From the NCBI RefSeq assembly GCF_030161895.1, contig NZ_BSVB01000001.1:744001-808000 (forward strand): a stretch of DNA of 64,000 bases, in the 5' to 3' direction. Source of the stretch: Pseudolysinimonas kribbensis (lineage in GTDB: Bacteria; Actinomycetota; Actinomycetes; Actinomycetales; Microbacteriaceae). Position 1 is the first letter of the stretch, and every line of letters begins with the position of its first letter. Shown one piece after another: positions 23,318-31,265 of this stretch. The translations under genes and the position numbers were made by a program. Under the pieces are notes generated by a model, which ran no database searches, had not been told where the DNA came from, and worked only from the letters and a program-made list of their open reading frames with translations.

Positions 23318-24858
23318 TCAGGGCCGGGTGCAGATCCTCTCGGGCGCCGAGGTGCGGCCGGAGCGCCCGAGCGCGACGTCGATGCAGACCCGGCTGCCGG
23401 GCACCACGCCGGTCACGACGACGCGGGTGTGGGGCGTCACCTGCCGGTCGTCGGGCGACTCGGAGCGGGCCCAGTAGTAGACGTCGCCCTTCTCGGGCGA
23501 GGGGTTGGTCCAGGTGAAGGTGACCTCCGTGCCGTCGGGCGAGACCGCGGCCGCGCCCTTCGTGGGCTGAGGAAGTCCGGGGCCGATCGCGGAGCCGCCC
23601 GTCGGCGAGCTGCCGGGTCCCGCGGCGGTCTCGTGCGGGAGCCCCGCGATCAGCACGGCGACGACGACGGCGCCCACGGCGAGGACGGCGAGGATTCCGA
23701 CGACGATCCCGACGATGCGCGCGCGGCGCCGCGGGAGGTCCGCCACCCCCGACGGCGCGGGTGCCGCGGGCGCAACGGCCGTCGGAGGCGGCGCGGGCGG
23801 CGTGGATGGTGCGGGCGGTGCGGCGGGCTGCGCGATCACGGTCGGCATCGCGCGCACCCGGGTGGCGTTCTCGTCGCCGTCGCCACCGTCGTCATCCGGA
23901 TCGCTGCGCCGCGAGGAGCCTCCGCGCCCGGCAGCTCGATGCCGGTCGGGGCGTAGCCGAGCTCGAGCTCGACGCGCTGCAGCGCCCGGGCGAGTTCGAG
24001 GGCGCTCGGCCAGCGATCCTCGCGACGGGGCGCCATGCCCCGGGCGAGCGCGGCGAGCAGCGAGACCGGCACGTCGGTGCGCGACATGGGCGTGACCTCG
24101 CCGCGCTCGATGCGCGAGATGAGGTCGAGCTGGCCGTTCGGGCCGCCGCGGATCTCGAACGGCGTCCGGCCGGCGAGCACCGTGTAGAGCGTCGCGGCGA
24201 GCGAGAACACGTCCGAGCGCACATCCGGGTCCGGCACGTCGACGAACATCTCGGGCGGCGACCACGGAACGCTGAGCCCGATCGTGCCCGTGCCCCCGGT
24301 CGCGTCGAAGCCTCCGCCCGCCACGGAACCGGCACCGGCCGGCCCGACCGTTCCCGCGCCGGCGCCGCCGGGTCCGAACGCCGTCGCGATCCCGAAGTCG
24401 GTCAGGGCCGGCCAGCCGTAGTCGTTGGTGAGCACGTTCGCGGGCTTGATGTCGCGGTGCAGGATGCCGGCGCCGTGCAGCGTCGCGACGGCCCCCGCGA
24501 TCCGGATGCCGGTGCGCAGCGTGTCGGCGATCGACAGCGGCTGCCGCTTGTACCGCTCGGCGAGGCTCGGGCGCGAGCAGTACTCCATGACGAGATAGGG
24601 ACGCCCGTCGCGAGCGATCCCGGCCTGATGGATGGTGACGATGTAGGGGTGCGTCGAGAGCGCCGCCATGAGGTTGGCCTCGCGCACGAACGCGGTGCGC
24701 ACGGCATCGGTGAGCACCCCCGTGAGCACCTTCACGGCGACCTGTCGCCGCGGCAGCTCCTGCTGATAGAGGAACACGTCGGAGAACCCGCCGAGCCCGA
24801 GCACCCGGACGGCCGTGTAGCCGTCGAGCTCGGGAGGGGCGGCGGGGTCGCGCTGCAC
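23318..24858 (-). CDS. Membrane Ser/Thr protein kinase with extracellular Fn3-like head (module A)
   Basis: 513 aa from GTG 24858 after correcting one break at 23927-23929. The kinase core is intact (GLGGFSDVFLY, VAVKVL, HRDIKPANVL, TDFGIA, SPPEMF), with a Gly/Ala-rich insertion in the activation segment. A Pro-rich linker precedes one helix (IVGIVVGILAVLAVGAVVVAV) and an Fn3-like external domain with a Cys pair. I prefer GTG 24858 over ATG 24891 because it aligns with the paralogue (PPELDGY versus APELQGY) and sits directly after a TACCCT box. First gene of the locus. Confidence 0.85.
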
Positions 24859-24864
24859 CCGGTC

Positions 24865-24870
24865 AGGGTA
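24865..24870 (-). promoter_or_regulatory. Possible -10 box for a leaderless module A transcript
   Basis: TACCCT on the minus strand ends 6 nt before the GTG at 24858, which would put the transcript start on the start codon. Leaderless genes are common in actinobacteria. No convincing -35 is seen. Confidence 0.35.
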
Positions 24871-24895
24871 GCGGAGCAGTCCGGATGCCACCCCC

Positions 24896-24961
24896 GAGCG
24901 CCTACGTTCACATCAGGCGGGCACGTGCTATCGCGCCAGAATGATGCGAACGTAGGCGCTC
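24896..24961. repeat. Long inverted-repeat element between the kinase and terC
   Basis: Arms 24896-24915 and 24942-24961 pair over 20 bp with one mismatch (outer 14 bp GAGCGCCTACGTTC perfect). The 26-nt loop contains the palindrome GCACGTGC. It lies just 5' of the kinase gene and just 3' of terC. It may be a terminator for terC, an operator for the kinase operon, or a REP-like element. Confidence 0.6.
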
Positions 24962-25021
24962 ACGGGCTGCGGCGCTCACCGGGTTGGGGCGCTCACGGGG
25001 CTGGGGCGCTCACGGGGTTGG
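24955..25021. repeat. Four tandem 16-17-bp repeats overlapping the terC stop codon
   Basis: Units such as GGCGCTCACGGGGTTGG at 24955, 24971, 24988 and 25005. The first unit lies in the right arm of the inverted repeat and the last contains the terC stop (25010-25012). The pattern suggests local slippage duplication of the end of the gene. Confidence 0.65.
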
Positions 25022-26005
25022 GGCGTCACTCTGTCGCCGCGCGAGCACCCGCATCCGGACCACCGATGCGACGACCGCGAGCGCCATCGCGAGCACGATG
25101 ACCCCGAGCGAGACGACGGTCGGGATCTCGGGCGCCCACGCGAAGCCGCGCCCGCCGTTCAGGAACGGCAGCTCGTTCTCGTGCAGCGCGTGCAGGAAGA
25201 GCTTGACCCCGATGAACGCCAGCACGACCGCGATGCCGTATTTGAGGTACACGAGCCGCTCGACGAGGCCGCCGAGCAGGAAGTAGAGCTGCCGCAGCCC
25301 CATGAGCGCGAACACGTTCGCGGCGAAGACGAGGAACGGGTCCTGCGTGATCCCGAAGATGGCCGGGATCGAATCGAGAGCGAAGACCAGGTCGGTCGTG
25401 CCGAGCGCGATGAACACGATCAGGGCGGGGGTGAACATCCGGCGCCCGTCGATGCGGGTGCGCAGCCGCGCGCCCTCGAAGCGCTCCGTGACCGGGATGC
25501 GCCGCCGGAGCCAGCGGATCAGCCGGCCCTCGCTCTCCTTCTCGTCCTCGTGGCCGGTGACCGCCTGGCTGATCGCCGTGTACACGAGGAACAGGCCGAA
25601 GAGATAGAAGATCCAGCTGAAGTGCTCGATGAGCTGCGCGCCGACCAGGATGAAGATGCCCCGGAACACCAGCGCCAGCACGATGCCGACCATCAGGATC
25701 TCCTGCTGGTACCGGCGCGGCACCGCGAAGCGGCTCATGATCAGGAGGAAGACGAACAGGTTGTCGACCGAGAGGCTGTACTCGGTCAGCCATCCTGCGA
25801 CGAACTGGCCGGCCTGCTCCGCGTCGCCGATCGCCCAGAGCACCGCCGCGAACACGAGCGCGGCCGCGACGTAGGCGCCGATCCAGAGCGCCGACTCGCG
25901 CGTGGACGGGATGTGCGGGCGCCGAAAGGCGAGGAACACGTCGACGGCGAGCACGAGCAGCAGCACGACCAGCGCGCCGACCTCGAACCACCACGGGATC
26001 TGCAT
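25010..26005 (-). CDS. TerC-family integral membrane protein, likely Mn exporter
   Basis: 331 aa with about nine hydrophobic helices. The TerC signature SVDNLFVFLLIMSRF is present, as are acidic membrane residues (TTDLVFALDSIPAIFG). TerC proteins protect against manganese/tellurite and can metalate exported proteins. ATG 26005 with AAAGG seven nt upstream. The leader has the features of a manganese riboswitch, which supports a role in Mn efflux. The C-terminus ends within a tandem repeat array. Confidence 0.9.
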   Translation of the reverse strand: MQIPWWFEVGALVVLLLVLAVDVFLAFRRPHIPSTRESALWIGAYVAAALVFAAVLWAIGDAEQAGQFVAGWLTEYSLSVDNLFVFLLIMSRFAVPRRYQQEILMVGIVLALVFRGIFILVGAQLIEHFSWIFYLFGLFLVYTAISQAVTGHEDEKESEGRLIRWLRRRIPVTERFEGARLRTRIDGRRMFTPALIVFIALGTTDLVFALDSIPAIFGITQDPFLVFAANVFALMGLRQLYFLLGGLVERLVYLKYGIAVVLAFIGVKLFLHALHENELPFLNGGRGFAWAPEIPTVVSLGVIVLAMALAVVASVVRMRVLARRQSDAPTP

Positions 26006-26032
26006 GGGAGGACCTTTCGGGAACGTCGAACG

Positions 26033-26155
26033 ACCCGAACGTCTCTCCCGCGTCCGCCCTGCCGGGCGGCCGATCGCGACCGGGATGACGCCTTCGGCAC
26101 CCGTGATGACGGCCGCGACGAGGTGGGATACTCCCCTTCGCTGCGCGTCAGTCTA
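26033..26155 (-). promoter_or_regulatory. Probable yybP-ykoY manganese riboswitch upstream of terC
   Basis: On the minus strand the leader has the hallmark GAAGGGGAGTATCCC (about 26126-26141), then CCGTCATCACGG and GTCATCCCGGTC arms, and closes with GGGAGAGACG about 30 nt before the terC ATG. This matches the known yybP-ykoY architecture, a Mn-sensing riboswitch frequently found before terC. A -10-like TAGACT at 26150-26155 would start the transcript just 5' of it; the -35 is weak. Confidence 0.7.
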
Positions 26156-26398
26156 GGGGGCGCTGTATGTAGGACCCCGGTCGCGGCCCGACTGTGGACA
26201 AGCGCGTGACGACGGCCGCCCATCCGCCGGTGGTTGCATCGCGCGGAGGGCGGCCGTCGGGTGTCGGGCATTCCCTGGCTGCCCTGCGAGGGGATCCGTG
26301 GTGAGCGGACCCTCGTCCCCCCTATGTAGATGCCACGCTACGACGGTCCCCGCGTCGCCGCCGACCCCCGAAGAGGGGCGATCGCGATGAGGGATCTC
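26156..26398. other. Intergenic stretch without a recognised gene
   Basis: Between the terC promoter and the stop of the SRAP gene. I see no credible coding frame, tRNA or strong hairpin here; the plus-strand reading across it is antisense to the SRAP gene. Confidence 0.5.
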
Positions 26399-27105
26399 TC
26401 AGGCGCTGACGGGAGCGACGAGCGTCGGGTCGGCGGGGTCGACGGTGCGCGAGTTGTTGACGCGGCGGTCGACCTCGTACTCGGTCACCTCGCGCGCCAT
26501 CCGCTCGGAGGCGGTCGTGATGCGGACGATCGTCTCGTCCATGGCGGGGGCGTCGAGGGGGCGGGGTTGAGCCAGTCGGCCCAGTCGTCCGCCGGGAGGA
26601 AGACGGGCATCCGGTCGTGGACCGCGCCGGAGGTGTCGCGCGCCTCGCGCGTCACGATCGCGGTCGACACGATCCACTCGTCGTCGACCTTGCGCACCGC
26701 GACGATGCCGGCCGCCGCGAGCAGGTCGTCGGGGCCGTGCAGGAAGTGCGGGATCTTGAGCCCGTCGCGCTCGGACCACTCGTAGTAGCCCCGCATCGGC
26801 ACGAGGCAGCGCGAGCTCGCGAACGCGCGCTTCCACAGCCCGTTGGTCGCGAGCGTCTCGATGCGCGCGTTGAAGTTCGGGCGCTTCGAGTCCTTCAGAA
26901 ACGCGGGGTGGAAGTCCCACACGGCGGGCTCGACGGTGCGGGTGACCTCACCGGAGTCCTTGTCGCGGCGCTCGCGCACGATCGGCACGGTGTCGGTGGG
27001 CGCGATCGAATACGAGACGCTCCAGTCGCGGTAGTCGTTGCCGTCGAGCACGAACTCCTCGATGAGGTCGTTCGTCTCCTTGTCCATCGCGAACCGGCCG
27101 CACAT
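26399..27105 (-). CDS. SRAP (SOS response-associated peptidase) family protein
   Basis: 235 aa after correcting one break at 26557-26561, which only affects the last 60 residues. MCGRFA gives the catalytic Cys2 after Met removal; FNARIET, YYEW and the HDRMPVFL histidine complete the active site of YedK/HMCES-type proteins, which covalently trap abasic sites in single-stranded DNA. Soluble and monocistronic. No operator for LexA is evident. Confidence 0.9.
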
Positions 27106-27154
27106 GCGGCCATTGTCGCGCGGACCGCCGACGTGCGCGGGGTGGGCCGCGTCG

Positions 27155-27535
27155 TCAGTCGCGGAAGAACTCGGACGCCCGCCGGGTCCAGAGCAGGATG
27201 ATGCCGATCAGCGCGAGAACACCCGACACGACGCCGCTCCACACGTTGCCGGAGCCCAGATTCTGCACGATGGCGAAGATCGCGAACGCCAGGTCGAGCA
27301 CGAGCACGACGGTCGTGATGCCGCGGGCGATCTGCCCGCCGCGCAGCAGGCTGATGCCGACGAGGATCGTCAGGATGCCGAGCACGAGCGGGATGATCGG
27401 CAGGAACGCCAGCAGCGGAACGCCGGCGAGCGCGACGCCGGCCAATCCGAGCACCCCGGCGAGGATCTCGAGGACGCCGTTGATCACCACGAGGACCGCG
27501 ACGAGCGTCACGCCTCCGGGTCGCCTGCCTGCCAT
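27155..27535 (-). CDS. Small four-helix membrane protein of unknown function
   Basis: 126 aa, almost entirely hydrophobic: four helices (LVAVLVVINGVLEILAGVLG; FLPIIPLVLGILTILVGISL; TTVVLVLDLAFAIFAI; SGVLALIGIILLW) with a short charged C-terminus. No motif points to transport or catalysis. It is separated from the SRAP gene by 49 bp on the same strand. Function not recognised. Confidence 0.75.
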   Translation of the reverse strand: MAGRRPGGVTLVAVLVVINGVLEILAGVLGLAGVALAGVPLLAFLPIIPLVLGILTILVGISLLRGGQIARGITTVVLVLDLAFAIFAIVQNLGSGNVWSGVVSGVLALIGIILLWTRRASEFFRD

Positions 27536-27618
27536 CGGGCACCCCTTTCGCCGGGGTACGGATCCGGCTCAGCGCCCAAGCTAGCGGCGTCGTATCCGCC
27601 GCGCGAGGCCGGCCTGCA

Positions 27619-27780
27619 TCACGACCGCTCCTTCTCCGACCCGCCGGATGCCTCCCCGCGCCGAGTCAGCAGGATGCCGATCACCCCGCCGATCGCCGCG
27701 AGCGCGATCGAGACGGGCACGAACAACAGGGTCCAGAGCCCGTCCGTCCCGCCCGGGAGCGTGATCGCCGTGGGAAGCAT
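27619..27780 (-). CDS. Very small membrane protein
   Basis: 53 aa. One helix (LWTLLFVPVSIALAAIGGVIG) followed by a charged tail (RRGEASGGSEKERS). Starts with ATG at 27780 behind AGGGT, ends with TGA. Gene-like codon pattern and a clear helix plus tail make it plausible, but no family is recognised. Confidence 0.55.
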   Translation of the reverse strand: MLPTAITLPGGTDGLWTLLFVPVSIALAAIGGVIGILLTRRGEASGGSEKERS

Positions 27781-27825
27781 GCCGCGACCCTACGCCCCTG
27801 GCGCGAGCGGGTTAGCCTCGGAGCC

Positions 27826-28182
27826 ATGGCCGACGACACCCCCATCTCGTACGAAGCCCTGCGGCCCGGCACCCGCGTCGTCTCGGCGCACGGCGCCGAG
27901 CTCGGCACGGTCGCCCACGTGCTCGCCGACGACCACCTCGACTTCTTCGACGGCATCGTGCTGCACACGCCGCACGGCATCCGGTTCGTCGGCCGCGACA
28001 GCATCGACGCGATCACCGCCGCGAAGGTCACCACGACGATCGCGGACGACGACGCGGCCCACCTCCCGAAACCCGACGGCGAGCCGATCTACGAGGTCGA
28101 GGCGCTCCAGGCGACCGGCACGTCGCTGACCGCGCGTCTCGCGCGGCTGTTCGGCCGCGAGCACTGGACCCGCACGGAGTAG
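27826..28182 (+). CDS. PRC-barrel-like small protein
   Basis: 118 aa, soluble. The N-terminal 75 residues have the pattern of a PRC-barrel (GTRVVSAHGAELGTVAHVL; FFDGIVLHTPHGIRFVGRDS), a small beta-barrel usually involved in RNA processing or as an adaptor. The C-terminus is variable. Divergent from the small membrane gene upstream and convergent, 6 bp away, with the EamA gene. Confidence 0.65.
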   Translation: MADDTPISYEALRPGTRVVSAHGAELGTVAHVLADDHLDFFDGIVLHTPHGIRFVGRDSIDAITAAKVTTTIADDDAAHLPKPDGEPIYEVEALQATGTSLTARLARLFGREHWTRTE

Positions 28183-28188
28183 CCGCCG

Positions 28189-29093
28189 CTACTGCGCGAG
28201 CTCGGCCGGCGGCGCCTCGGGATCCGGGGCGCGATCGCGCGATGCCAGGTCACGAGGAACGCCCCGCCGACGACGAGCACGAACCCCACGATCGTCCACA
28301 CCGTGACCAGCTCGTGCAGCACGAGGGCCCCCGCGATGATCGCCACGGCCGGATTCACGTAGGTGATCGTCGTCATCCGCACCGGCCCGATCTCGCCGAC
28401 GAGCGCGAACATGATGAGGAACGCGACCGCGCTGCACACCACGCCCAGCAGGATGATGCTCACGACGACGGGCGGCGACGGCAGTTGCGCCGGGAAGCCG
28501 CCGGTCAGCGCCACGACGGGCAGGTACACGATCGCGGTGAGGGTGAGCGAGACGCTCACGACGCCGAGGCCGGGCAGGTCCGACATCCACTTGGACAGGA
28601 TCGCCGGGCCGAACGCGTAGCCGACGACCGTGACGACGATCTCGAGCACGCCCACCAGGTCGGAGCCCGCGACGTCGAGCCCGACGAGCGCCGCGACGCC
28701 GAGCATGCCGACCAGGATGCCGAGCCAGTTGAGCAGGGTGAGCCGCGCCGGTCGCCCGAACAGGAAGGCGACGCCGACCCCCACGAGCGGCACGGCGGCC
28801 AGCAGCAGCCCGGATGTCGAGCTCGGCAGTCGCTGCTCCGCCGCGCTGAGGAAGAACCACGGAAGCACGATCTCGAGGGCCGTGTAGGCCAGCAGCGGCC
28901 GCCAGCGCTTCAGCACGACCAGCACCTGCCGCCGGGCGAAGGCGAGCGGCAGCAGGAAGAGGGCGCCGATGGCGGTGCGGCCGAGCACGACCATCGCCGG
29001 ATCGAGTTCGCCGACCGAGATCTTGATGAGCAGATACGGGATGCCCCACGCGATCCCGAGGGCGGCGAACAGGACGATGCCGCGGCGGGTCAC
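28189..29093 (-). CDS. EamA/DMT-family transporter
   Basis: 301 aa after correcting one break at 28226-28229 near the C-terminus. Ten predicted helices in two repeated EamA halves (GIAWGIPYLLIKISV; NPAVAIIAGALVLHELVTVW). These carriers export amino acids, metabolites or drugs; substrate cannot be inferred. GTG start at 29093 gives the usual short N-terminus before helix 1. Confidence 0.85.
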
Positions 29094-29199
29094 CGGCTCA
29101 GCGTAGGGCCGGCCGGCGACACCGCGCCGAGTCGTCGGATCGGTGAGGGTGCGAACCCTCAGCACGGCATCCGGATCGGCGGGCGACGCCGATCACAGA

Positions 29200-29224
29200 A
29201 CAAGCCCGGCAGAACCGGGCTTGT
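29200..29224 (-). terminator. Hairpin terminator downstream of tRNA-Glu
   Basis: A perfect 10-bp stem ACAAGCCCGG/CCGGGCTTGT with a 5-nt loop lies 8 bp beyond the tRNA 3' end. On the minus strand it is followed by TTCTGT, a modest U-rich tail. Confidence 0.75.
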
Positions 29225-29231
29225 CAGGAAG

Positions 29232-29307
29232 TGGTGACCCCAGCGGGATTCGAACCCGCGTTACCGCCGTGAGAGGGCGGCGTACTAGGCCACTATACGA
29301 TGGGGCC
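29232..29307 (-). tRNA. tRNA-Glu (anticodon CTC)
   Basis: The minus-strand cloverleaf folds with acceptor GGCCCCA/TGGGGTC, anticodon stem GCCGC around loop CTCTCAC (anticodon CTC), and T arm GCGGGTTCGAATCCCGC. The discriminator A is followed by an encoded CCA at 29234-29232. Confidence 0.95.
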
Positions 29308-29325
29308 GTCACGACAACTCGACCG

Positions 29326-29331
29326 AGTATA
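29326..29331 (-). promoter_or_regulatory. -10 box of the tRNA-Glu promoter
   Basis: TATACT preceded by TG lies 18 nt before the mature tRNA 5' end, in the gap after the lipid kinase gene. The expected -35 position reads GCCTGA, so it probably relies on the strong -10. Confidence 0.5.
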
Positions 29332-29348
29332 CAGGTCGCGCGGGCCGC

Positions 29349-30269
29349 TCAGGCCAGCACCCGGAGGGCCCCCGGCACGAGCTCGATGTCGACCGGCGTC
29401 GGCCCCAGCCGCTCGCCGTCGCCGTACGCGATGATGCCCGGAGCCTCGATCCGGATGCGGCGCGCGCGCTCCATCCGCACGACCGGCAGCGTCGTGTGGC
29501 GGCCCGAGAACACCTTCGGGAACAGCCGCAGGAACTTCACCCTCGTCAGCGGCTGCACGATCATCACGTCGAGCAGGCCGTCGTCCAGCAGCGCGTCGGG
29601 CGTCACCTTCATGCCGCCGCCGAGGGAGACGCCGTTGCCCAGGGAGACGAGCGAGCCGTCGGTCTCGATCACGCGGCCGTCGAGCGTCAGCCGGTACGGA
29701 ATCGGCTTCAGCCGGGCGAGCTCGACGAGGATCGAGATCGTGTAGCGGCTCGGACCCTTCGGGTGGTGCATCGTGTTCGCACGCTCGTTGACGATCGCGT
29801 CGAAGCCGGCGCTGATCGCGCACGCCACCCAGCGCTCGTCGGGGATGCCATCCGGGTCGGTCCAGCGCACCCTGGCGGCGTCGATGGTGCGGGGATCGCG
29901 GCTCAGCGCGTCGCCGAGCGCACGGATCGCGGCCTCGGCGTTCTCGTACGGGATGCCGAGCGAGCGCGCCATGTCGTTGCCGGTCCCGGCGGGCACGATC
30001 CCGAGCGGCACCCGCTTGCCCGCGAGGATGTTGACGCCGAGGTGCACCATCCCGTCGCCGCCCACGACGACGAGAGCGTCCGGGCGCTTCGCGACGGCCG
30101 CCCGGGCCGACGCCGCGAGCGACTCCCAGTCCGGTTCCTGCAGCGAGGTGACCTCGTGCCCCGACGCGCGGAGCGTCTGCACGAGGGCCGGACCGACCTC
30201 CCGGCGCTTGCCGAACGATGCCGAGGGATTGATGGCGACGACGACCCGTTTCGGCTTCGTCGTCGGCAT
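29349..30269 (-). CDS. Diacylglycerol/sphingosine kinase-like lipid kinase (DagK family)
   Basis: 306 aa. The nucleotide-binding motif VVGGDGMVHLGVN and the signature PAGTGNDMARSLG are intact, with C-terminal beta-sandwich residues (DDGLLDVMIVQPL). The family phosphorylates lipid hydroxyls such as diacylglycerol in membrane lipid turnover. ATG 30269 aligns with the family N-terminus (KRVVVAINPSASFGKR). Divergent from the next gene. Confidence 0.9.
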   Translation of the reverse strand: MPTTKPKRVVVAINPSASFGKRREVGPALVQTLRASGHEVTSLQEPDWESLAASARAAVAKRPDALVVVGGDGMVHLGVNILAGKRVPLGIVPAGTGNDMARSLGIPYENAEAAIRALGDALSRDPRTIDAARVRWTDPDGIPDERWVACAISAGFDAIVNERANTMHHPKGPSRYTISILVELARLKPIPYRLTLDGRVIETDGSLVSLGNGVSLGGGMKVTPDALLDDGLLDVMIVQPLTRVKFLRLFPKVFSGRHTTLPVVRMERARRIRIEAPGIIAYGDGERLGPTPVDIELVPGALRVLA

Positions 30270-30352
30270 GGCACGAGTATGGAGCACGTGGACCGCCCGC
30301 CGCTCCCCTGCGGATCCGCCGCACCGCGGCCTCCGTCGCGGGGGCGCCCGCC

Positions 30353-31246
30353 GTGATCGAGGTGCTCGGCCTCGGCGGGGTGCTCGCGCAACCCGGTGGG
30401 CGGACGCTGCGCGCGGCCCGGGCACCCGGCACGGCGGTCGCGCGCGCCTGGACCTGGGATGCCGCCGACCGCTGGTCGCGGGTGTGGTGGCCGCAGGGCG
30501 TGGCGCTCGGCGAGCACCACGGCGCCCCCGTCGCGCTCGTGAGCTGGTTCGCGCAGGAGCGGCGCGGCATCCGGCGCGGCGCACGCGTGAGCGTCGTCGA
30601 CCTGCGCGATGCGCGTCGACCGCGCTACCGGCACGTGCTGCTCGTCGCGATCGGCGCGGACGGCGCGCTCGAGACGGTGCCGATCCACGCGGGCGGGATC
30701 GCGTGGCTGCCCGGCGCGGACGGCGGGCTCCTCTACGCCGCCGCCACGTTCGGCGGCATCCGGGAGTTCCGGCTCGCCGACCTGGCCCGCGCGCACGGGC
30801 CGTTCGAGCACGGCCTCGTGCTGCCGCAGTCGGCCGAGCTCATCGCGCAGGGCGAGCGGCACGAACGGCTGCGCTACTCATTCGTCTCCGCCGTCGAGGG
30901 GGCCCGCGAGCTCGTCGCCGGCGAGTACCGCCCCGACGACCGCGGCCGGATCGCCCGGCTGCGCGTGGGCGAGGAGCACGCCGAGATCGTGGACGTCGTC
31001 ACGCCCGGCATCGCGGCGATGCAGGGCGTCGCACTCCGGGACGGCATGTGGTCGGTGAGCTCCGGCAACGGCCCGAACGCGCGCGGCGACCTGTGGCACG
31101 GCCCGCGCGACGCCCTCGTGCGCCGCGCGGGCGCACTGCCGCCCGGCCCCGAGGACCTCGCGCTCGACGCCCGTGGCCGGCTCTGGGGCGCCAGCGAGTT
31201 CCCGCGCAAGCGCTGGCTCTACGAACTCGGCCTTCGCGACGACTGA
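30353..31246 (+). CDS. Unrecognised 297-aa protein with propeller-like repeats
   Basis: No family recognised. Repeating beta-type strands with HAGGIAWLPGADGGLLYAAA, QGVALRDGMWSVSSGNG and PGPEDLALDARGRLWGAS suggest a six-bladed propeller-like fold, as in secreted or cytosolic sugar/lipid-binding proteins. No signal peptide from the GTG at 30353, though the frame is open upstream and a longer N-terminus is possible. The stop codon lies inside the shared terminator. Confidence 0.7.
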   Translation: MIEVLGLGGVLAQPGGRTLRAARAPGTAVARAWTWDAADRWSRVWWPQGVALGEHHGAPVALVSWFAQERRGIRRGARVSVVDLRDARRPRYRHVLLVAIGADGALETVPIHAGGIAWLPGADGGLLYAAATFGGIREFRLADLARAHGPFEHGLVLPQSAELIAQGERHERLRYSFVSAVEGARELVAGEYRPDDRGRIARLRVGEEHAEIVDVVTPGIAAMQGVALRDGMWSVSSGNGPNARGDLWHGPRDALVRRAGALPPGPEDLALDARGRLWGASEFPRKRWLYELGLRDD

Positions 31247-31265
31247 CGGCCGAGACGGCCGTCAG
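31243..31265. terminator. Bidirectional terminator hairpin holding both convergent stop codons
   Basis: A perfect 9-bp stem CTGACGGCC/GGCCGTCAG with loop GAGAC. The TGA of the plus-strand gene (31244-31246) is in the left arm, and the minus-strand ATPase TGA (31264-31262) is in the right arm. Confidence 0.7.

Noticed and set aside
1..24858. Type VII secretion or RodA/PBP-type kinase cluster
   Set aside because: No EccC ATPase, WXG100 protein, RodA or penicillin-binding protein is present; only kinase, PP2C and FHA genes are in common.
24955..25021. Short CRISPR-like array
   Set aside because: The 16-17-bp units abut without spacers and there are no cas genes; it is a simple tandem repeat.
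26330..26785. Plus-strand gene in the gap after terC
   Set aside because: Most of it is antisense to the SRAP gene, whose active-site motifs are clear.
29144..29161. Small 7-bp hairpin TGAGGGT/ACCCTCA upstream of the EamA gene
   Set aside because: Too short and isolated to assign as terminator or operator.
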